This document shows, piece by piece, positions 1 through 6,113 of a DNA stretch of 18,354 nt. The stretch spans positions 1 to 18,354 of the forward strand of contig DDIS01000147.1 in the NCBI GenBank assembly GCA_002338615.1, given 5' to 3'. A model generated the notes under the pieces. The model did not search any database, was not told the origin of the DNA, and saw only the letters and a list, made by a program, of their open reading frames with translations. Source of the DNA: Proteobacteria bacterium UBA1844 (GTDB taxonomy: Bacteria > Pseudomonadota > Gammaproteobacteria > Steroidobacterales > Woeseiaceae). A program made the position numbers and the translations under genes. The stretch's first letter is position 1, and every line of letters begins with the position of its first letter.

Positions 1-1
1 T

Positions 2-103
2 TCCCGGGTCACCGGCTACAAGCTCTTTGAACGCTACAAAGACTGCGGTCTGGATGCGCTTAACGTCTCTACATCATTAACGGGGGACACCGGCATTCAT
101 TAA
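2..103 (+). pseudogene. IS481-type transposase fragment, truncated
   Basis: Frame 2 is open from the window edge to a TAA at 101-103. Its first part (2-61) encodes SRVTGYKLFERYKDCGLDAL, which resembles the helix-turn-helix of IS481-family transposases, where 'SRxTGYKxxxRYxxxGLxGL' is typical and is normally followed by a basic 'DRSRRP' stretch and the DDE domain. Here the similarity stops at about 66, exactly where the near-palindrome at 67-164 begins, and the frame ends soon after. It is therefore a remnant interrupted or truncated by that repeat. The N-terminal part lies outside the window. The family call rests on motif recognition over only about 20 residues. Confidence 0.6.
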
Positions 104-164
104 ACTGATTTTGCGACGATCAATTTAATGGAAAACACCGATGTCCCCCGTCAATGATGTAGAG
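67..164. repeat. 98-bp near-palindromic hairpin (MITE/REP-like)
   Basis: Arms 67-93 and about 138-164 pair with two differences, and the pairing resumes inside with CATTAAACTGAT (99-110) against ATCAATTTAATG (119-130). The arms contain GGGGGACA next to the tips. Similar sequences border REP/RAYT-type IS200-like or MITE elements in proteobacteria. It ends ten bases from the 3' end of the tRNA gene and abuts the broken transposase reading frame, so insertion of a small non-autonomous element is a reasonable reading. A large transcription terminator is an alternative, but no T-run follows. Confidence 0.7.
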
Positions 165-173
165 CCTTTGTAT

Positions 174-250
174 TGGCGCGCCCGACAAGATTCGAACTTG
201 TGACCCCTGCCTTCGGAGGGCAGTACTCTATCCAGCTGAGCTACGGGCGC
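174..250 (-). tRNA. tRNA-Arg (anticodon CCG)
   Basis: Read on the minus strand, the 77-nt gene starts GCGCCCG and ends CGGGCGC, then discriminator G and encoded CCA (174-176). The anticodon arm is CTGCC-CTCCGAA-GGCAG, placing CCG in the 7-nt loop, so it reads CGG arginine codons. The D arm (AGCTCAGCTGGATAGAG) and T arm (TTCGAAT loop region) are both present. The 5' 40 nt also occur at 16333-16372. The tRNA is therefore a hybrid: the 3' half is original chromosome and the 5' half was delivered by the element. The gene looks intact and functional. Confidence 0.97.
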
Positions 251-251
251 T
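211..251. repeat. Left attachment site (attL), 41-bp direct repeat
   Basis: This is identical over 41 bp to 16333-16373. It runs from the anticodon loop of the tRNA-Arg (minus strand CCGAAG) to the first tRNA base plus one further base. Identity ends sharply at both sides. The strand exchange must lie within this block. The site shares the 5' half of the tRNA, the reverse of the usual arrangement in which elements duplicate the 3' end. Confidence 0.92.
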
Positions 252-265
252 GTAATGGTTTCAGC

Positions 266-271
266 GTTATA
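266..271 (-). promoter_or_regulatory. Candidate -10 box of the re-created tRNA-Arg
   Basis: On the minus strand TATAAC lies 15 nt before the first tRNA base. It is inside the element, so if it is used, transcription of the hybrid host tRNA depends on element DNA. No good -35 hexamer is visible at 16-18 bp spacing, so the call is weak. Confidence 0.35.
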
Positions 272-280
272 TCCGGGCAA

Positions 281-300
281 TGAGTTCTACTGTGAGTTCT
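281..300. promoter_or_regulatory. Integrase arm-type sites, left end (two TGAGTTCT copies)
   Basis: TGAGTTCT occurs at 281-288 and 293-300 in the same orientation, about 30-50 bp inside the left core site. TGTGAGTTCT (291-300) recurs exactly at 16304-16313 near the right core, and GTGAGTTCC lies at 16206-16214. Tyrosine integrases of the lambda/P4 type bind short arm repeats on both sides of the core, and this layout fits. The role is inferred from position and repetition. Confidence 0.55.
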
Positions 301-316
301 AATCGCCGGGAAACTT

Positions 317-349
317 CGCAGCCTCACCCGTCTTATTCGCGAGGTTGCG
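317..349 (-). terminator. Candidate terminator hairpin of the left operon
   Basis: CGCAGCCTC (317-325) pairs with GAGGTTGCG (341-349) over nine positions with one G-U pair and a 15-nt loop. It starts 14 bp beyond the stop of the last leftward gene (363-542). On the minus strand only a short AAGTTTCCC tail follows, so Rho-independent function is uncertain. It would separate the operon from the tRNA and the att core. Confidence 0.4.
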
Positions 350-362
350 GCGACACTATAAC

Positions 363-542
363 TTACTTTGGCTTCGGCTCAAGTGGCGCGTCTGGGTAGT
401 CACCTGGCCAAACCATCGTGTCCTGCACGCAGCCGTTGGTGAACTCCTGACGAAGCACAACCTTGCCGTTACGCAGGCGTAGTGGGTGGGGAGCACCCTT
501 CTTAATGAAGGGATCAGGACGTACTTGTAGATTGTTTGTCAT
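363..542 (-). CDS. 59-aa hypothetical protein, last gene of left operon
   Basis: The ATG at 542-540 follows an AGAGGA Shine-Dalgarno about ten bases upstream and opens a 59-codon frame. The product starts MTNNLQVRPDPFIKKGAPHP and ends with a proline-rich acidic/basic tail (PGDYPDAPLEPKPK). It has one cysteine, no membrane segment and no motif I recognise. Its start lies inside the C-terminal part of the small upstream frame (514-672), and it belongs to the compact series running leftward from 1197. The function is unknown. Good ribosome binding site, position and lack of a competing frame support it as a real small gene. Confidence 0.6.
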   Translation of the reverse strand: MTNNLQVRPDPFIKKGAPHPLRLRNGKVVLRQEFTNGCVQDTMVWPGDYPDAPLEPKPK

Positions 543-672
543 AGGACTTGTTCCTCTCTTGAATTCTCCTGTTCTTCAGCTCGGCTCCCAGTCTCTCGAC
601 GGTCGCTCGGGCACGGGCTTGGCCGCGAATCTGTGCGGCTCTATGGTTGTAGGTTAGGTATCTGTTCTTCAT
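514..672 (-). CDS. Possible 52-aa basic protein
   Basis: A frame of 52 codons starts with ATG at 672, inside the 3' end of the zinc-finger gene 641-985, and ends inside the next gene (363-542). Such a double overlap is common in compact phage-like operons. The product is strongly basic and Arg/Gln-rich, starting MKNRYLTYNHRAAQIRGQAR, and is probably helical. The upstream GAGAG is a weak ribosome binding site. It could be spurious, but otherwise the 98 bp between the neighbouring genes would be empty in an operon where the other genes touch. Confidence 0.4.
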   Translation of the reverse strand: MKNRYLTYNHRAAQIRGQARARATVERLGAELKNRRIQERNKSYDKQSTSTS

Positions 673-985
673 TGTTTGGGAATCTCTCGGTTACGTATTC
701 GTCAATCTGCTCTGGCGAGTATCCGCTCTCCTTCTCAAGAGCGCGTCGGTACTTTTCAGCAGGCGTCAGTCGAACTCTTTCGACGTAGTCAACTTGTCTT
801 TGGCTTTTATGAAGTAGCCCCTCCTTGGTGCGTTCCTCGATTCGCCTGCAAAGTTCACAGATGGTCGCTCGTGAGCTGCTGAACAGGTCGTCACTGTCAC
901 GATGCGTGAGGCACCGGGTGCATTGTCGAGTCGGTGGGCGTTCCTTGAAGCAGCGCCTGAGATACGTGCGCCTCGGTGGGTTCAT
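641..985 (-). CDS. 114-aa zinc-finger protein
   Basis: Cysteines occur as C22-x2-C25 and C43-x2-C46 (CTRC and CELC), a treble-clef or zinc-ribbon pair of the kind seen at the start of phage zinc-finger and endonuclease VII-like proteins. The rest is charged and probably helical (LTPAEKYRRALEKESGYSPE). The start codon overlaps the stop of the upstream zinc-ribbon gene by four bases, implying translational coupling. There is no HNH or other nuclease motif, so it could be a nucleic-acid-binding accessory protein. A second protein with the same cysteine layout lies at 6100-6486. The zinc finger is visible; the function is not known. Confidence 0.7.
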   Translation of the reverse strand: MNPPRRTYLRRCFKERPPTRQCTRCLTHRDSDDLFSSSRATICELCRRIEERTKEGLLHKSQRQVDYVERVRLTPAEKYRRALEKESGYSPEQIDEYVTERFPNNEEQIPNLQP

Positions 986-1197
986 CCGAAAGCACCATCA
1001 CATAACAGTCTGCGACGGATACGAATGTGCTCGCGGCGCTGGCGTGGGTTTTCGGAGCGATAGCCGAGGTCTCCCGGCTTAGGTTCATACTCAGCAAACT
1101 TCTCGGCTAACTCCTTGCGTATGTGGGCGCAGCCTTCGCAGGCGCGGTACAAACCCGTGCCCCATCCACAGATAGGACAGGTATTGAAAGCATTCAT
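982..1197 (-). CDS. 71-aa zinc-ribbon protein
   Basis: I chose the ATG at 1197 because GGAG lies seven bases upstream (CGGAGTATCTA) and the zinc ribbon starts at once. The product begins MNAFNTCPICGWGTGLYRAC and has a Cx2C-x9-Cx2C set at residues 7, 10, 20 and 23, followed by a basic C-terminus rich in Arg (RREHIRIRRRLLC). The frame is open further upstream, but those residues look non-coding. It is the first gene of the leftward operon, and its stop overlaps the start of the next zinc-finger gene. A small DNA- or RNA-binding regulator is likely; the partner is unknown. Confidence 0.65.
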   Translation of the reverse strand: MNAFNTCPICGWGTGLYRACEGCAHIRKELAEKFAEYEPKPGDLGYRSENPRQRREHIRIRRRLLCDGAFG

Positions 1198-1377
1198 TAG
1201 ATACTCCGGATTGGTGGTGGACGGGCTATACGGCGCTGTGCGCGAAGGCGACCGTCTCCTTGCGAGCCACGTCGACGGCACCGCCCCACCTGTTAGAAAT
1301 GTGACCGGGTTACTTCCCTGCACTACACACGAAGCTAAAGTTCAACTGATTCGTGTTGCCGCTCATTGGGGTGCGTG

Positions 1378-1608
1378 ATGGGATTATTAGTTTTGGTGAT
1401 TGTCGTCCTTGTGATGGCGTTGACCGGTCACTTCATGTTGGCTGTGAAGGGCATCGGGTGGTTCATAGTTGGATGGCTAGTTCTGCTGCTGCTCTACCTG
1501 GTTTGTTTAGGCATTTGGGAGTGGTTCGTTGACCTTATCGACATAAGCGACGAAACCGCAATGAAGAACGAGCTGAAACATCGAAAACAACTCGGCTACG
1601 ACGAGTGA
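1378..1608 (+). CDS. 76-aa membrane protein with two TM helices
   Basis: The product starts MGLLVLVIVVLVMALTGHFM. A first hydrophobic helix spans about residues 2-20 and a second about 30-48 (WFIVGWLVLLLLYLVCLGIW), followed by a charged cytoplasmic-type tail ending in GYDE. GTG at 1375 and TTG at 1366 are alternative starts; the ribosome binding site (GGGGTG) is mediocre. It is the first of three rightward genes and is divergent from the zinc-ribbon operon across a 180-bp gap. No family is recognised. A holin-like or toxin role cannot be read from two TM helices alone. Confidence 0.65.
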   Translation: MGLLVLVIVVLVMALTGHFMLAVKGIGWFIVGWLVLLLLYLVCLGIWEWFVDLIDISDETAMKNELKHRKQLGYDE

Positions 1609-1624
1609 TCGGGGCAGATCCGAG

Positions 1625-1641
1625 TCGATACAAAGTATCGA
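1625..1641. promoter_or_regulatory. Perfect inverted repeat TCGATAC-AAA-GTATCGA
   Basis: Seven-base arms with a 3-nt spacer lie between two rightward genes. The core GATAC...GTATC recurs in the palindrome at 3025-3042 on the other side of the same gene block. It is a candidate operator for a dimeric repressor. As a terminator it lacks a T-run on the plus strand. Confidence 0.4.
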
Positions 1642-1686
1642 AAAGTACATGTGATTCCCAGCCTCGATAATTGAGACTTGATACTG

Positions 1687-2223
1687 ATGGATAACGACCA
1701 GTACTACCTCACTGCGACGAAGGAATTTGAGAGTAGGTCTCGAATAGCTGCAAAGTGGGCGAAGGTACTGGCAATCTGCGAGGGCGATGAACGCAAAGCA
1801 AAGTACCGCTACATTCGCGAACGAGCTGGCGAACTCTCAGCAGCAGGACAAGCAGAGGCGCGCGAGAAAGGGCCTTCAAACGGTAAACTTGCGGAATGGC
1901 TGAAAGAGATGCAGGCAGCCCTTGGCGAGGACGATGTCGTCATTCGAGAGTTACAAAGAATGAAAATATTTGCGAGTCGCAATTCAGCCGGTGCTTGGAG
2001 TGTTTTTTATCCCGACGGTGCAGCTCAGATAGCTGCCGATGACGAGAGCTTTCATAGCTTGGCGCAACGCATTTTTTCGGATAAAGCTTCTCAGCAAGAA
2101 CCCTGCATGGATGTAAGCGTCCTCCCAAAACCGTCCGCCGCGAGACGGCTGTGGTCTTTTATTTTCTGGGCCTTAGTCGTGGCGTGGGTACTGGTAAAGG
2201 CCCTAAAAATCGGTCTTAACTGA
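1687..2223 (+). CDS. 178-aa protein with C-terminal membrane anchor
   Basis: The start is taken at ATG 1687 (MDNDQYYLTATKEFESRSRI); a TTG at 1678 in frame is possible and no strong ribosome binding site is seen for either. The first 140 residues are soluble, charged and mostly helical (KWAKVLAICEGDERKAKYRY), with no catalytic motif I recognise. A single hydrophobic helix near the end (about 158-173, WSFIFWALVVAWVLVKAL) gives a tail-anchored topology, with the soluble part in the cytoplasm. It sits between a two-TM protein and a soluble unknown, all rightward. The function is unknown; the membrane link of the module is the main clue. Confidence 0.75.
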   Translation: MDNDQYYLTATKEFESRSRIAAKWAKVLAICEGDERKAKYRYIRERAGELSAAGQAEAREKGPSNGKLAEWLKEMQAALGEDDVVIRELQRMKIFASRNSAGAWSVFYPDGAAQIAADDESFHSLAQRIFSDKASQQEPCMDVSVLPKPSAARRLWSFIFWALVVAWVLVKALKIGLN

Positions 2224-2291
2224 AAATATCGAGACATTGGCTCACATGGCATAGCAGAACACGGCGTTGCGCGGAGAAACAGGAGACAGTA

Positions 2292-2879
2292 ATGAATAGC
2301 GAGAATGATGCATCGACCAGAAATAACGTCGAATGTCTTGATATCAATCAGAACAGATTTCGGGTGCTCAATCTGATCGAAATTGAAACGCCGCACGGAA
2401 TTGCGGACCTTTGGCACGTCGAGGATTATAAAGAAGGGGCGTGTGAAGGAGCGATCTTTCGCGGCATATCCGAACGACACGGCGGCGATATAGTTACACA
2501 GGTGATCGTTGTCGATGGAACCTCCGACCCCGATGAGCCGGACATACAAAACATCGACGAAGAAAGCCTAAAAGGCACGGATGCGATGCTCGAAGCAGCG
2601 ACTCGTGCGATGTATGGTGCCGTTGACGCCACTATCGACTGGATGTCATCGTCACTCAGCCAGCCAGAACAGTTTCCGAGTGCAAAATTCGTAACCACTG
2701 TATTCCGAATCACGTCGGAAAGCCCCCATACGCTGGTAACATGCGTTCGCGCCATGATTGACGGACGCAAGGCGGTGTTGCTTGGGTATGTCCATGCAGA
2801 CGATGAACAGAGCGTTGGAAAGATGCTTGCGTGTTTGGTTGGCGCGGTGGTTTCCGCTCAAATCTCGACGCGTCAATAG
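2292..2879 (+). CDS. 195-aa hypothetical soluble protein
   Basis: A strong Shine-Dalgarno (AGGAGA, seven bases before ATG 2292) fixes the start. The product begins MNSENDASTRNNVECLDINQ, is acidic overall, and shows alternating beta-like and helical stretches (VTQVIVVDGT near 75, FVTTVFRIT near 135, AVLLGYVHAD near 162). It has no signal peptide or TM segment, although the C-terminal helix (MLACLVGAVVSAQIS) is hydrophobic. I recognise no family. It is the third and last rightward gene before a palindrome-containing gap and the convergent polymerase-like gene. It is probably cargo rather than core mobility function. Confidence 0.75.
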   Translation: MNSENDASTRNNVECLDINQNRFRVLNLIEIETPHGIADLWHVEDYKEGACEGAIFRGISERHGGDIVTQVIVVDGTSDPDEPDIQNIDEESLKGTDAMLEAATRAMYGAVDATIDWMSSSLSQPEQFPSAKFVTTVFRITSESPHTLVTCVRAMIDGRKAVLLGYVHADDEQSVGKMLACLVGAVVSAQISTRQ

Positions 2880-3178
2880 ACAACCTATTTGAGGTTCGGG
2901 ATGTGCCCGTTACCCCCCGGGTGTAGTCGTGCGGATTCTGGTCGGCTTTGGGCTAGTAATAGTGGTCAAGTAGAGGGAAGGCTGAGAACCAACCCCGCTA
3001 CTTGGAGGTTGCGTGAAGCTACCTGTAGATACGGGTATCTACCGCACCTTCTCCCGTCGTTCAGAGGCTAAAACCCTTTAATACCAACGGTTCTAGGCTT
3101 ATGAGAGTTACGATAGGGGGCGGTGAGTTACCTTCAGCAGTTACCCACCTTAGATATTCCCTCCTTAGAGGGTATGTA
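2880..3178. other. Convergent intergenic gap with palindromes, no gene
   Basis: This 299-bp stretch separates the rightward cargo and the leftward polymerase-like gene. I see no credible coding frame. GTAGATAC-GG-GTATCTAC (3025-3042) is a perfect 8-bp inverted repeat flanked by weakly pairing AGGTTGCG and CGCACCTT. CCCTC-CTTA-GAGGG (about 3160-3175) is a small hairpin immediately past the end of the 448-aa gene. Either may terminate transcription, but neither has a convincing T-run. Confidence 0.5.
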
Positions 3179-4525
3179 CTAGGCCGCTGAGACTGACTGT
3201 AACTTCGAGCCGTTGACAGTGACACTGACACGTCCACCTGTAAGTTCTTCGAAGGTCTCCCGCATTATCTTCGATGCGAGGTACTTTTTCGAGTAAGGAA
3301 CCAGTACACAGTCATGCTTGGGAAGGGCGACTACGCCCGCCTGCTTCAGCTTCAACAAAACCCTCACCAGAATCTGTGACTCGGTGAACATGAACCTGTA
3401 GCCAGCACCCGTGTACCAGAAGTCCTGAAGCCCAGGATGTGCCTTCTCGATGGCTTGGCAAACGTGCCGCACTTTCGTGCCGGGCGGGAAGTGACACTGC
3501 GTTTCCTTGGGCCAGCGTTTCAGTTGCCTCTTGGAGAACAGCATACTGGCGAGTAACTTCTTGATGCCCTTACGCAGTCTGTCAGGATTCCACTCGATCA
3601 CTTCTTCACCGGGTTTGGTGTCAATCACGTCAATGTCGTAGGCATCTGCAGTCAGATCGTGAGGTACACCTGCAGCAGCTCTCGCCAGTGCAACTTGCAT
3701 ACACTCGAAGTCAACTTCACCGATTGCCTCGCCGTTGATGGTGACAAGCTTGGCTTGCCGTGCTCTCAGTTGCTGCCAGAAGCCGCCGAACAGGCGACCG
3801 CCCTGCTTAAACGATGCGTTGTTGAAGTATCGCTGCAGCCGGGTGTCCGTCAAGTCAATCAGACGTGTGCCGGTGTACCCGATGTCGGCAGTACGGAGCT
3901 GCTCGTTGATCTCGCGTACTTCGCGACGGTATTTCTTACTGAGGTTGCTTTCCTTGTAGTCGATCCACTCCGCGCGCCCGTCGATAGCGTTTTTCGGGTC
4001 ATGCTTGCCAGTCTTTTGAATGACGATTTCTTGTTCGCCCTTCAGTTCTATGTCAGTGGTCTCGATGTCCCAGTGGTCGATTCGACCAATAAGGCGCTCA
4101 GTTGCACGCACTGCTGTGCGCTTACCTATTTGCCAGCCGCCTATCTCACAGACCTCCAGCCAATCCATTTCCGGCTTGGTCATTAGGTCTACAATGTATG
4201 GAAACTGATGGCTATCAGTGATTGCCTTGTATCTCGTTGCCTTGATGCTGGTGTCCAGCGAAACCGCGATACGTCCCTTCATGTTCTCTGAGGTCAGCGC
4301 ACGATGTATCAGGTCACAAACCAGTGCCTCGATACAGCCATCGAAAGTTACCCTGTCGTCAGCTTTACGTGCTCGCTTGCGGAGATTGAAGTACTTCTCG
4401 TAGTTCTCAAGTTGCGTGATAACGTCCCGAATCAGCGCGCGCAGCTCTGGTGACGCAGCTCGCCGCCACTTGTTCATAAGCCGGTCTCGGTCGTCGATGT
4501 GTCTGTTGTAGTTGTTGAAGTTCAT
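3179..4525 (-). CDS. 448-aa putative replication protein with polymerase A-like palm motifs
   Basis: The N-terminal 230 residues are helical, charged and unassigned. From about residue 242 (GGRLFGGFWQQL) the sequence resembles a compact family A polymerase palm. A motif A-like EVDFECMQVALARAAAGV (270-287) has Asp272; a motif B-like segment RKGIKKLLASMLFS (318-331) keeps the Arg-x3-Lys spacing (R318, K322); a motif C-like PKHDCVLVP (402-410) has His404-Asp405. Family A DNA polymerases and T7-type RNA polymerases use Asp in A, Arg/Lys in B and His-Asp in C. Here Phe-Ser replaces the usual Tyr-Gly after motif B, and thumb and exonuclease regions seem missing. I recall uncharacterised relatives beside integrases in Alphaproteobacteria. 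It is the last gene of the long leftward series, preceded by a structured leader that overlaps its ribosome binding site. Replication initiation or DNA synthesis for the element is inferred. Confidence 0.55.
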   Translation of the reverse strand: MNFNNYNRHIDDRDRLMNKWRRAASPELRALIRDVITQLENYEKYFNLRKRARKADDRVTFDGCIEALVCDLIHRALTSENMKGRIAVSLDTSIKATRYKAITDSHQFPYIVDLMTKPEMDWLEVCEIGGWQIGKRTAVRATERLIGRIDHWDIETTDIELKGEQEIVIQKTGKHDPKNAIDGRAEWIDYKESNLSKKYRREVREINEQLRTADIGYTGTRLIDLTDTRLQRYFNNASFKQGGRLFGGFWQQLRARQAKLVTINGEAIGEVDFECMQVALARAAAGVPHDLTADAYDIDVIDTKPGEEVIEWNPDRLRKGIKKLLASMLFSKRQLKRWPKETQCHFPPGTKVRHVCQAIEKAHPGLQDFWYTGAGYRFMFTESQILVRVLLKLKQAGVVALPKHDCVLVPYSKKYLASKIMRETFEELTGGRVSVTVNGSKLQSVSAA

Positions 4526-4535
4526 TTAAGTTTCT

Positions 4536-4620
4536 CTCTGTGTGATCTCTCCATGTAACCCAAGGTGACGAAGCAGGTAGGGGATCAATCCCACCTGCAT
4601 CGCGTCGGGTTCACACAGAG
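4536..4620 (-). ncRNA. Structured 5' leader of the polymerase-like gene (ATTGATC hairpin 1)
   Basis: Nested pairings in plus coordinates are 4536-4545 with 4611-4620 (perfect 10 bp), ACCC/GGGT at about 4558-4561 with 4607-4610, a bulged GACGA stem at 4567-4571, and an apical hairpin 4573-4578 with 4593-4598 extended by three G-C pairs. On the mRNA the loop reads ATTGATC. The outer stem's 3' arm runs into AGAGAG, the only Shine-Dalgarno candidate before the ATG at 4525, so folding would hide it. The same loop and nested design occur before the next gene upstream. A cis-regulatory RNA or a protein-bound translational operator is inferred. Confidence 0.6.
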
Positions 4621-4672
4621 AATGTGTATGGTTCGTTGATAAGCAGCGGCCTACTCGCCCGCTGGTGGCTTT

Positions 4673-5086
4673 TCAGGCGGCTGCTCGAAGTTCTGCCAGT
4701 CTCACCACAAGTTTTCGCTTCGAGTCCTCTGAAAGCTGCTTTTTGCGCCGAACCTTCAGCACTGGTAGGACGGCACGTACAGCGGCGATGCCAGGCAGGC
4801 TCACCCACGACTCCCCGGAACCCCGGTAAATCTTGTAGGTATCCTCTGTACTGGCCTTCCAGCTCTCAGATAGCACGTCCAGCATGCCTGTGACCTTGCG
4901 TTCTGACAGCGTCGCCGCCGCGGAGGTGGTATCAGTCAGCCACACGTCCCACGAGCCATCGACCATGGGTTCAATCTCGCCGTAACGGCCAACGATTTTG
5001 TAGTGGCCCGGCTCGTCGCATGTGGGCACTATTGCTGTCTTGCTGATCTGGCCATCGAAGGCGTCAAATAACTCTTTCTTGTTCAT
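4673..5086 (-). CDS. 137-aa hypothetical protein
   Basis: The ATG at 5086 follows AAGGAA seven bases upstream, within the leader structure. The product begins MNKKELFDAFDGQISKTAIV and has a beta-rich middle (HYKIVGRYGEIEPMVDGSWD), then a charged helical C-terminus with a basic KVRRKKQLSEDSKRKL stretch near 110-125 that could touch nucleic acid. No known domain is recognised. It lies between two genes of the leftward series and is separated from both by non-coding leaders of 147 bp and 264 bp, unlike the tightly packed genes further upstream. This implies it is translated under its own control. Confidence 0.7.
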   Translation of the reverse strand: MNKKELFDAFDGQISKTAIVPTCDEPGHYKIVGRYGEIEPMVDGSWDVWLTDTTSAAATLSERKVTGMLDVLSESWKASTEDTYKIYRGSGESWVSLPGIAAVRAVLPVLKVRRKKQLSEDSKRKLVVRLAELRAAA

Positions 5087-5093
5087 TTCATTT

Positions 5094-5180
5094 CCTTGCA
5101 GTTGTCGTTAAGTCACCCACAGCACAGCGGCACACATGTAGCGCGATCAATCGCTACAGAGGTGTGCCTACACTGCAAGG
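5094..5180 (-). ncRNA. Structured 5' leader (ATTGATC hairpin 2)
   Basis: Three perfect nested stems in plus coordinates are 5094-5102 with 5172-5180 (9 bp), 5129-5135 with 5162-5168 (7 bp) and 5138-5143 with 5152-5157 (6 bp). The 8-nt apical loop reads ATTGATCG on the mRNA. The 3' arm of the outer stem contains AAGG of the Shine-Dalgarno that serves the ATG at 5086, and its 5' arm starts CCTT, a direct anti-Shine-Dalgarno. The stems share no sequence with leader 1, yet architecture and loop are the same. The rest of the gap (5183-5350) holds no gene that I can support. Confidence 0.65.
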
Positions 5181-5350
5181 TGATAGGGTTCGAGCAGCCC
5201 ACCTACTCGCTCTACTTGCGCCAGCCTGCACTGACGACAAGTTGAGTTTTCGGCATCGGCTCAGGGATTCCTGAAGTACTCGACGGGGCACCTACTCACC
5301 TCACCATCGCTGGTAAGGTTTTCGGTCACCATGGCCGGAGTACCATGTTC

Positions 5351-5881
5351 TTAGCTGCGGTGCTTGAATTCATCAGCGCCGTTAAAGACGCCTTCCGCTT
5401 CCTGCTTGGCAAATTCTCGCTGAAGTTGAGCACGTCCAGATGGTGTTAGGGGCGAATCCGCATGCGCAGCAGCGTCGTCTACTCGACTCGCCTGCTTCGT
5501 GTACAACTCGGCCTGGGACAGAATCCCATCCATATGGAGGTCGGCTATCCGTTGTTGGTTTGCCTGTGCTTTCTGGTAGCCATCCACGGACGTAGCATCT
5601 CCTGCCTCGTGAGCCTTCTGCGCTAGCTCAGCGTATCTATTCGCTTCTGTCTGAGCAGCATCGTGCTCGGCAACCTTGCGTTGCATCGCATCGGTGCGGC
5701 GGGTAAGTTCGGTGTTACCTCTGCCTATCCGTGCAGACGCGCGCTTGAACGACTCGTTCGTCGCGTTCACGTCTTCATAGGTTATTCCTATAGGCTGCGT
5801 GGGGCGAGCGTTAAGGGCGATGCGGACATCGTCTTCGATAAAGTCTCCGCTGGCGTTCATTTGAATCTTGGTTACTGACAT
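5351..5881 (-). CDS. 176-aa helical hypothetical protein
   Basis: The ATG at 5881 is preferred over an in-frame start 48 bases earlier because CGGAG lies about nine bases before it. The product begins MSVTKIQMNASGDFIEDDVR. After a short beta-like N-terminus the protein is almost wholly helical, alanine/glutamine/arginine-rich and probably coiled coil (about residues 45-150, for example RTDAMQRKVAEHDAAQTEAN). The C-terminus is basic (EFKHRS). No TM or enzyme motif is seen. It lies 28 bp after the preceding small basic gene. It resembles scaffold-like or DNA-associated phage proteins only in general composition; the function is unknown. Confidence 0.7.
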   Translation of the reverse strand: MSVTKIQMNASGDFIEDDVRIALNARPTQPIGITYEDVNATNESFKRASARIGRGNTELTRRTDAMQRKVAEHDAAQTEANRYAELAQKAHEAGDATSVDGYQKAQANQQRIADLHMDGILSQAELYTKQASRVDDAAAHADSPLTPSGRAQLQREFAKQEAEGVFNGADEFKHRS

Positions 5882-5909
5882 TGTGATGTACTCCGTTATA
5901 TTGGTTGAA

Positions 5910-6113
5910 TTAGATACCCGAGCGGGCACGCTTCTGTTGCATCAACTCGTTCATGAGCCGTTGTCTTGGGTCGGACTTGGTGTGACGTGCATCACCCATC
6001 ATCTGGATGCGGTGCACGACGGTTCCATCCTTGCCTTTGAGAGTTCCCTTCCGGTTGCTCTCTCGTGAGCGTAGGTGCCTTAGCTCCTTTGCCCAGAATC
6101 TATCTGCGCTCAT
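5910..6113 (-). CDS. 67-aa basic hypothetical protein
   Basis: The ATG at 6113 follows AAGGAG ten bases upstream and overlaps the end of the zinc-finger gene by 14 bases. The product begins MSADRFWAKELRHLRSRESN, is rich in Arg and Lys throughout and ends QQKRARSGI. Its small size and strong positive charge suggest nucleic-acid binding, but no fold is recognised. The overlap and ribosome binding site support translation as part of the leftward operon. Confidence 0.6.
   Translation of the reverse strand: MSADRFWAKELRHLRSRESNRKGTLKGKDGTVVHRIQMMGDARHTKSDPRQRLMNELMQQKRARSGI

Noticed and set aside
118..126. A further GATCAAT occurrence in the left-flank palindrome
   Set aside because: Here the motif is in a stem of a chromosomal repeat, not in a loop, and no leftward gene follows, so it is not part of the leader family.
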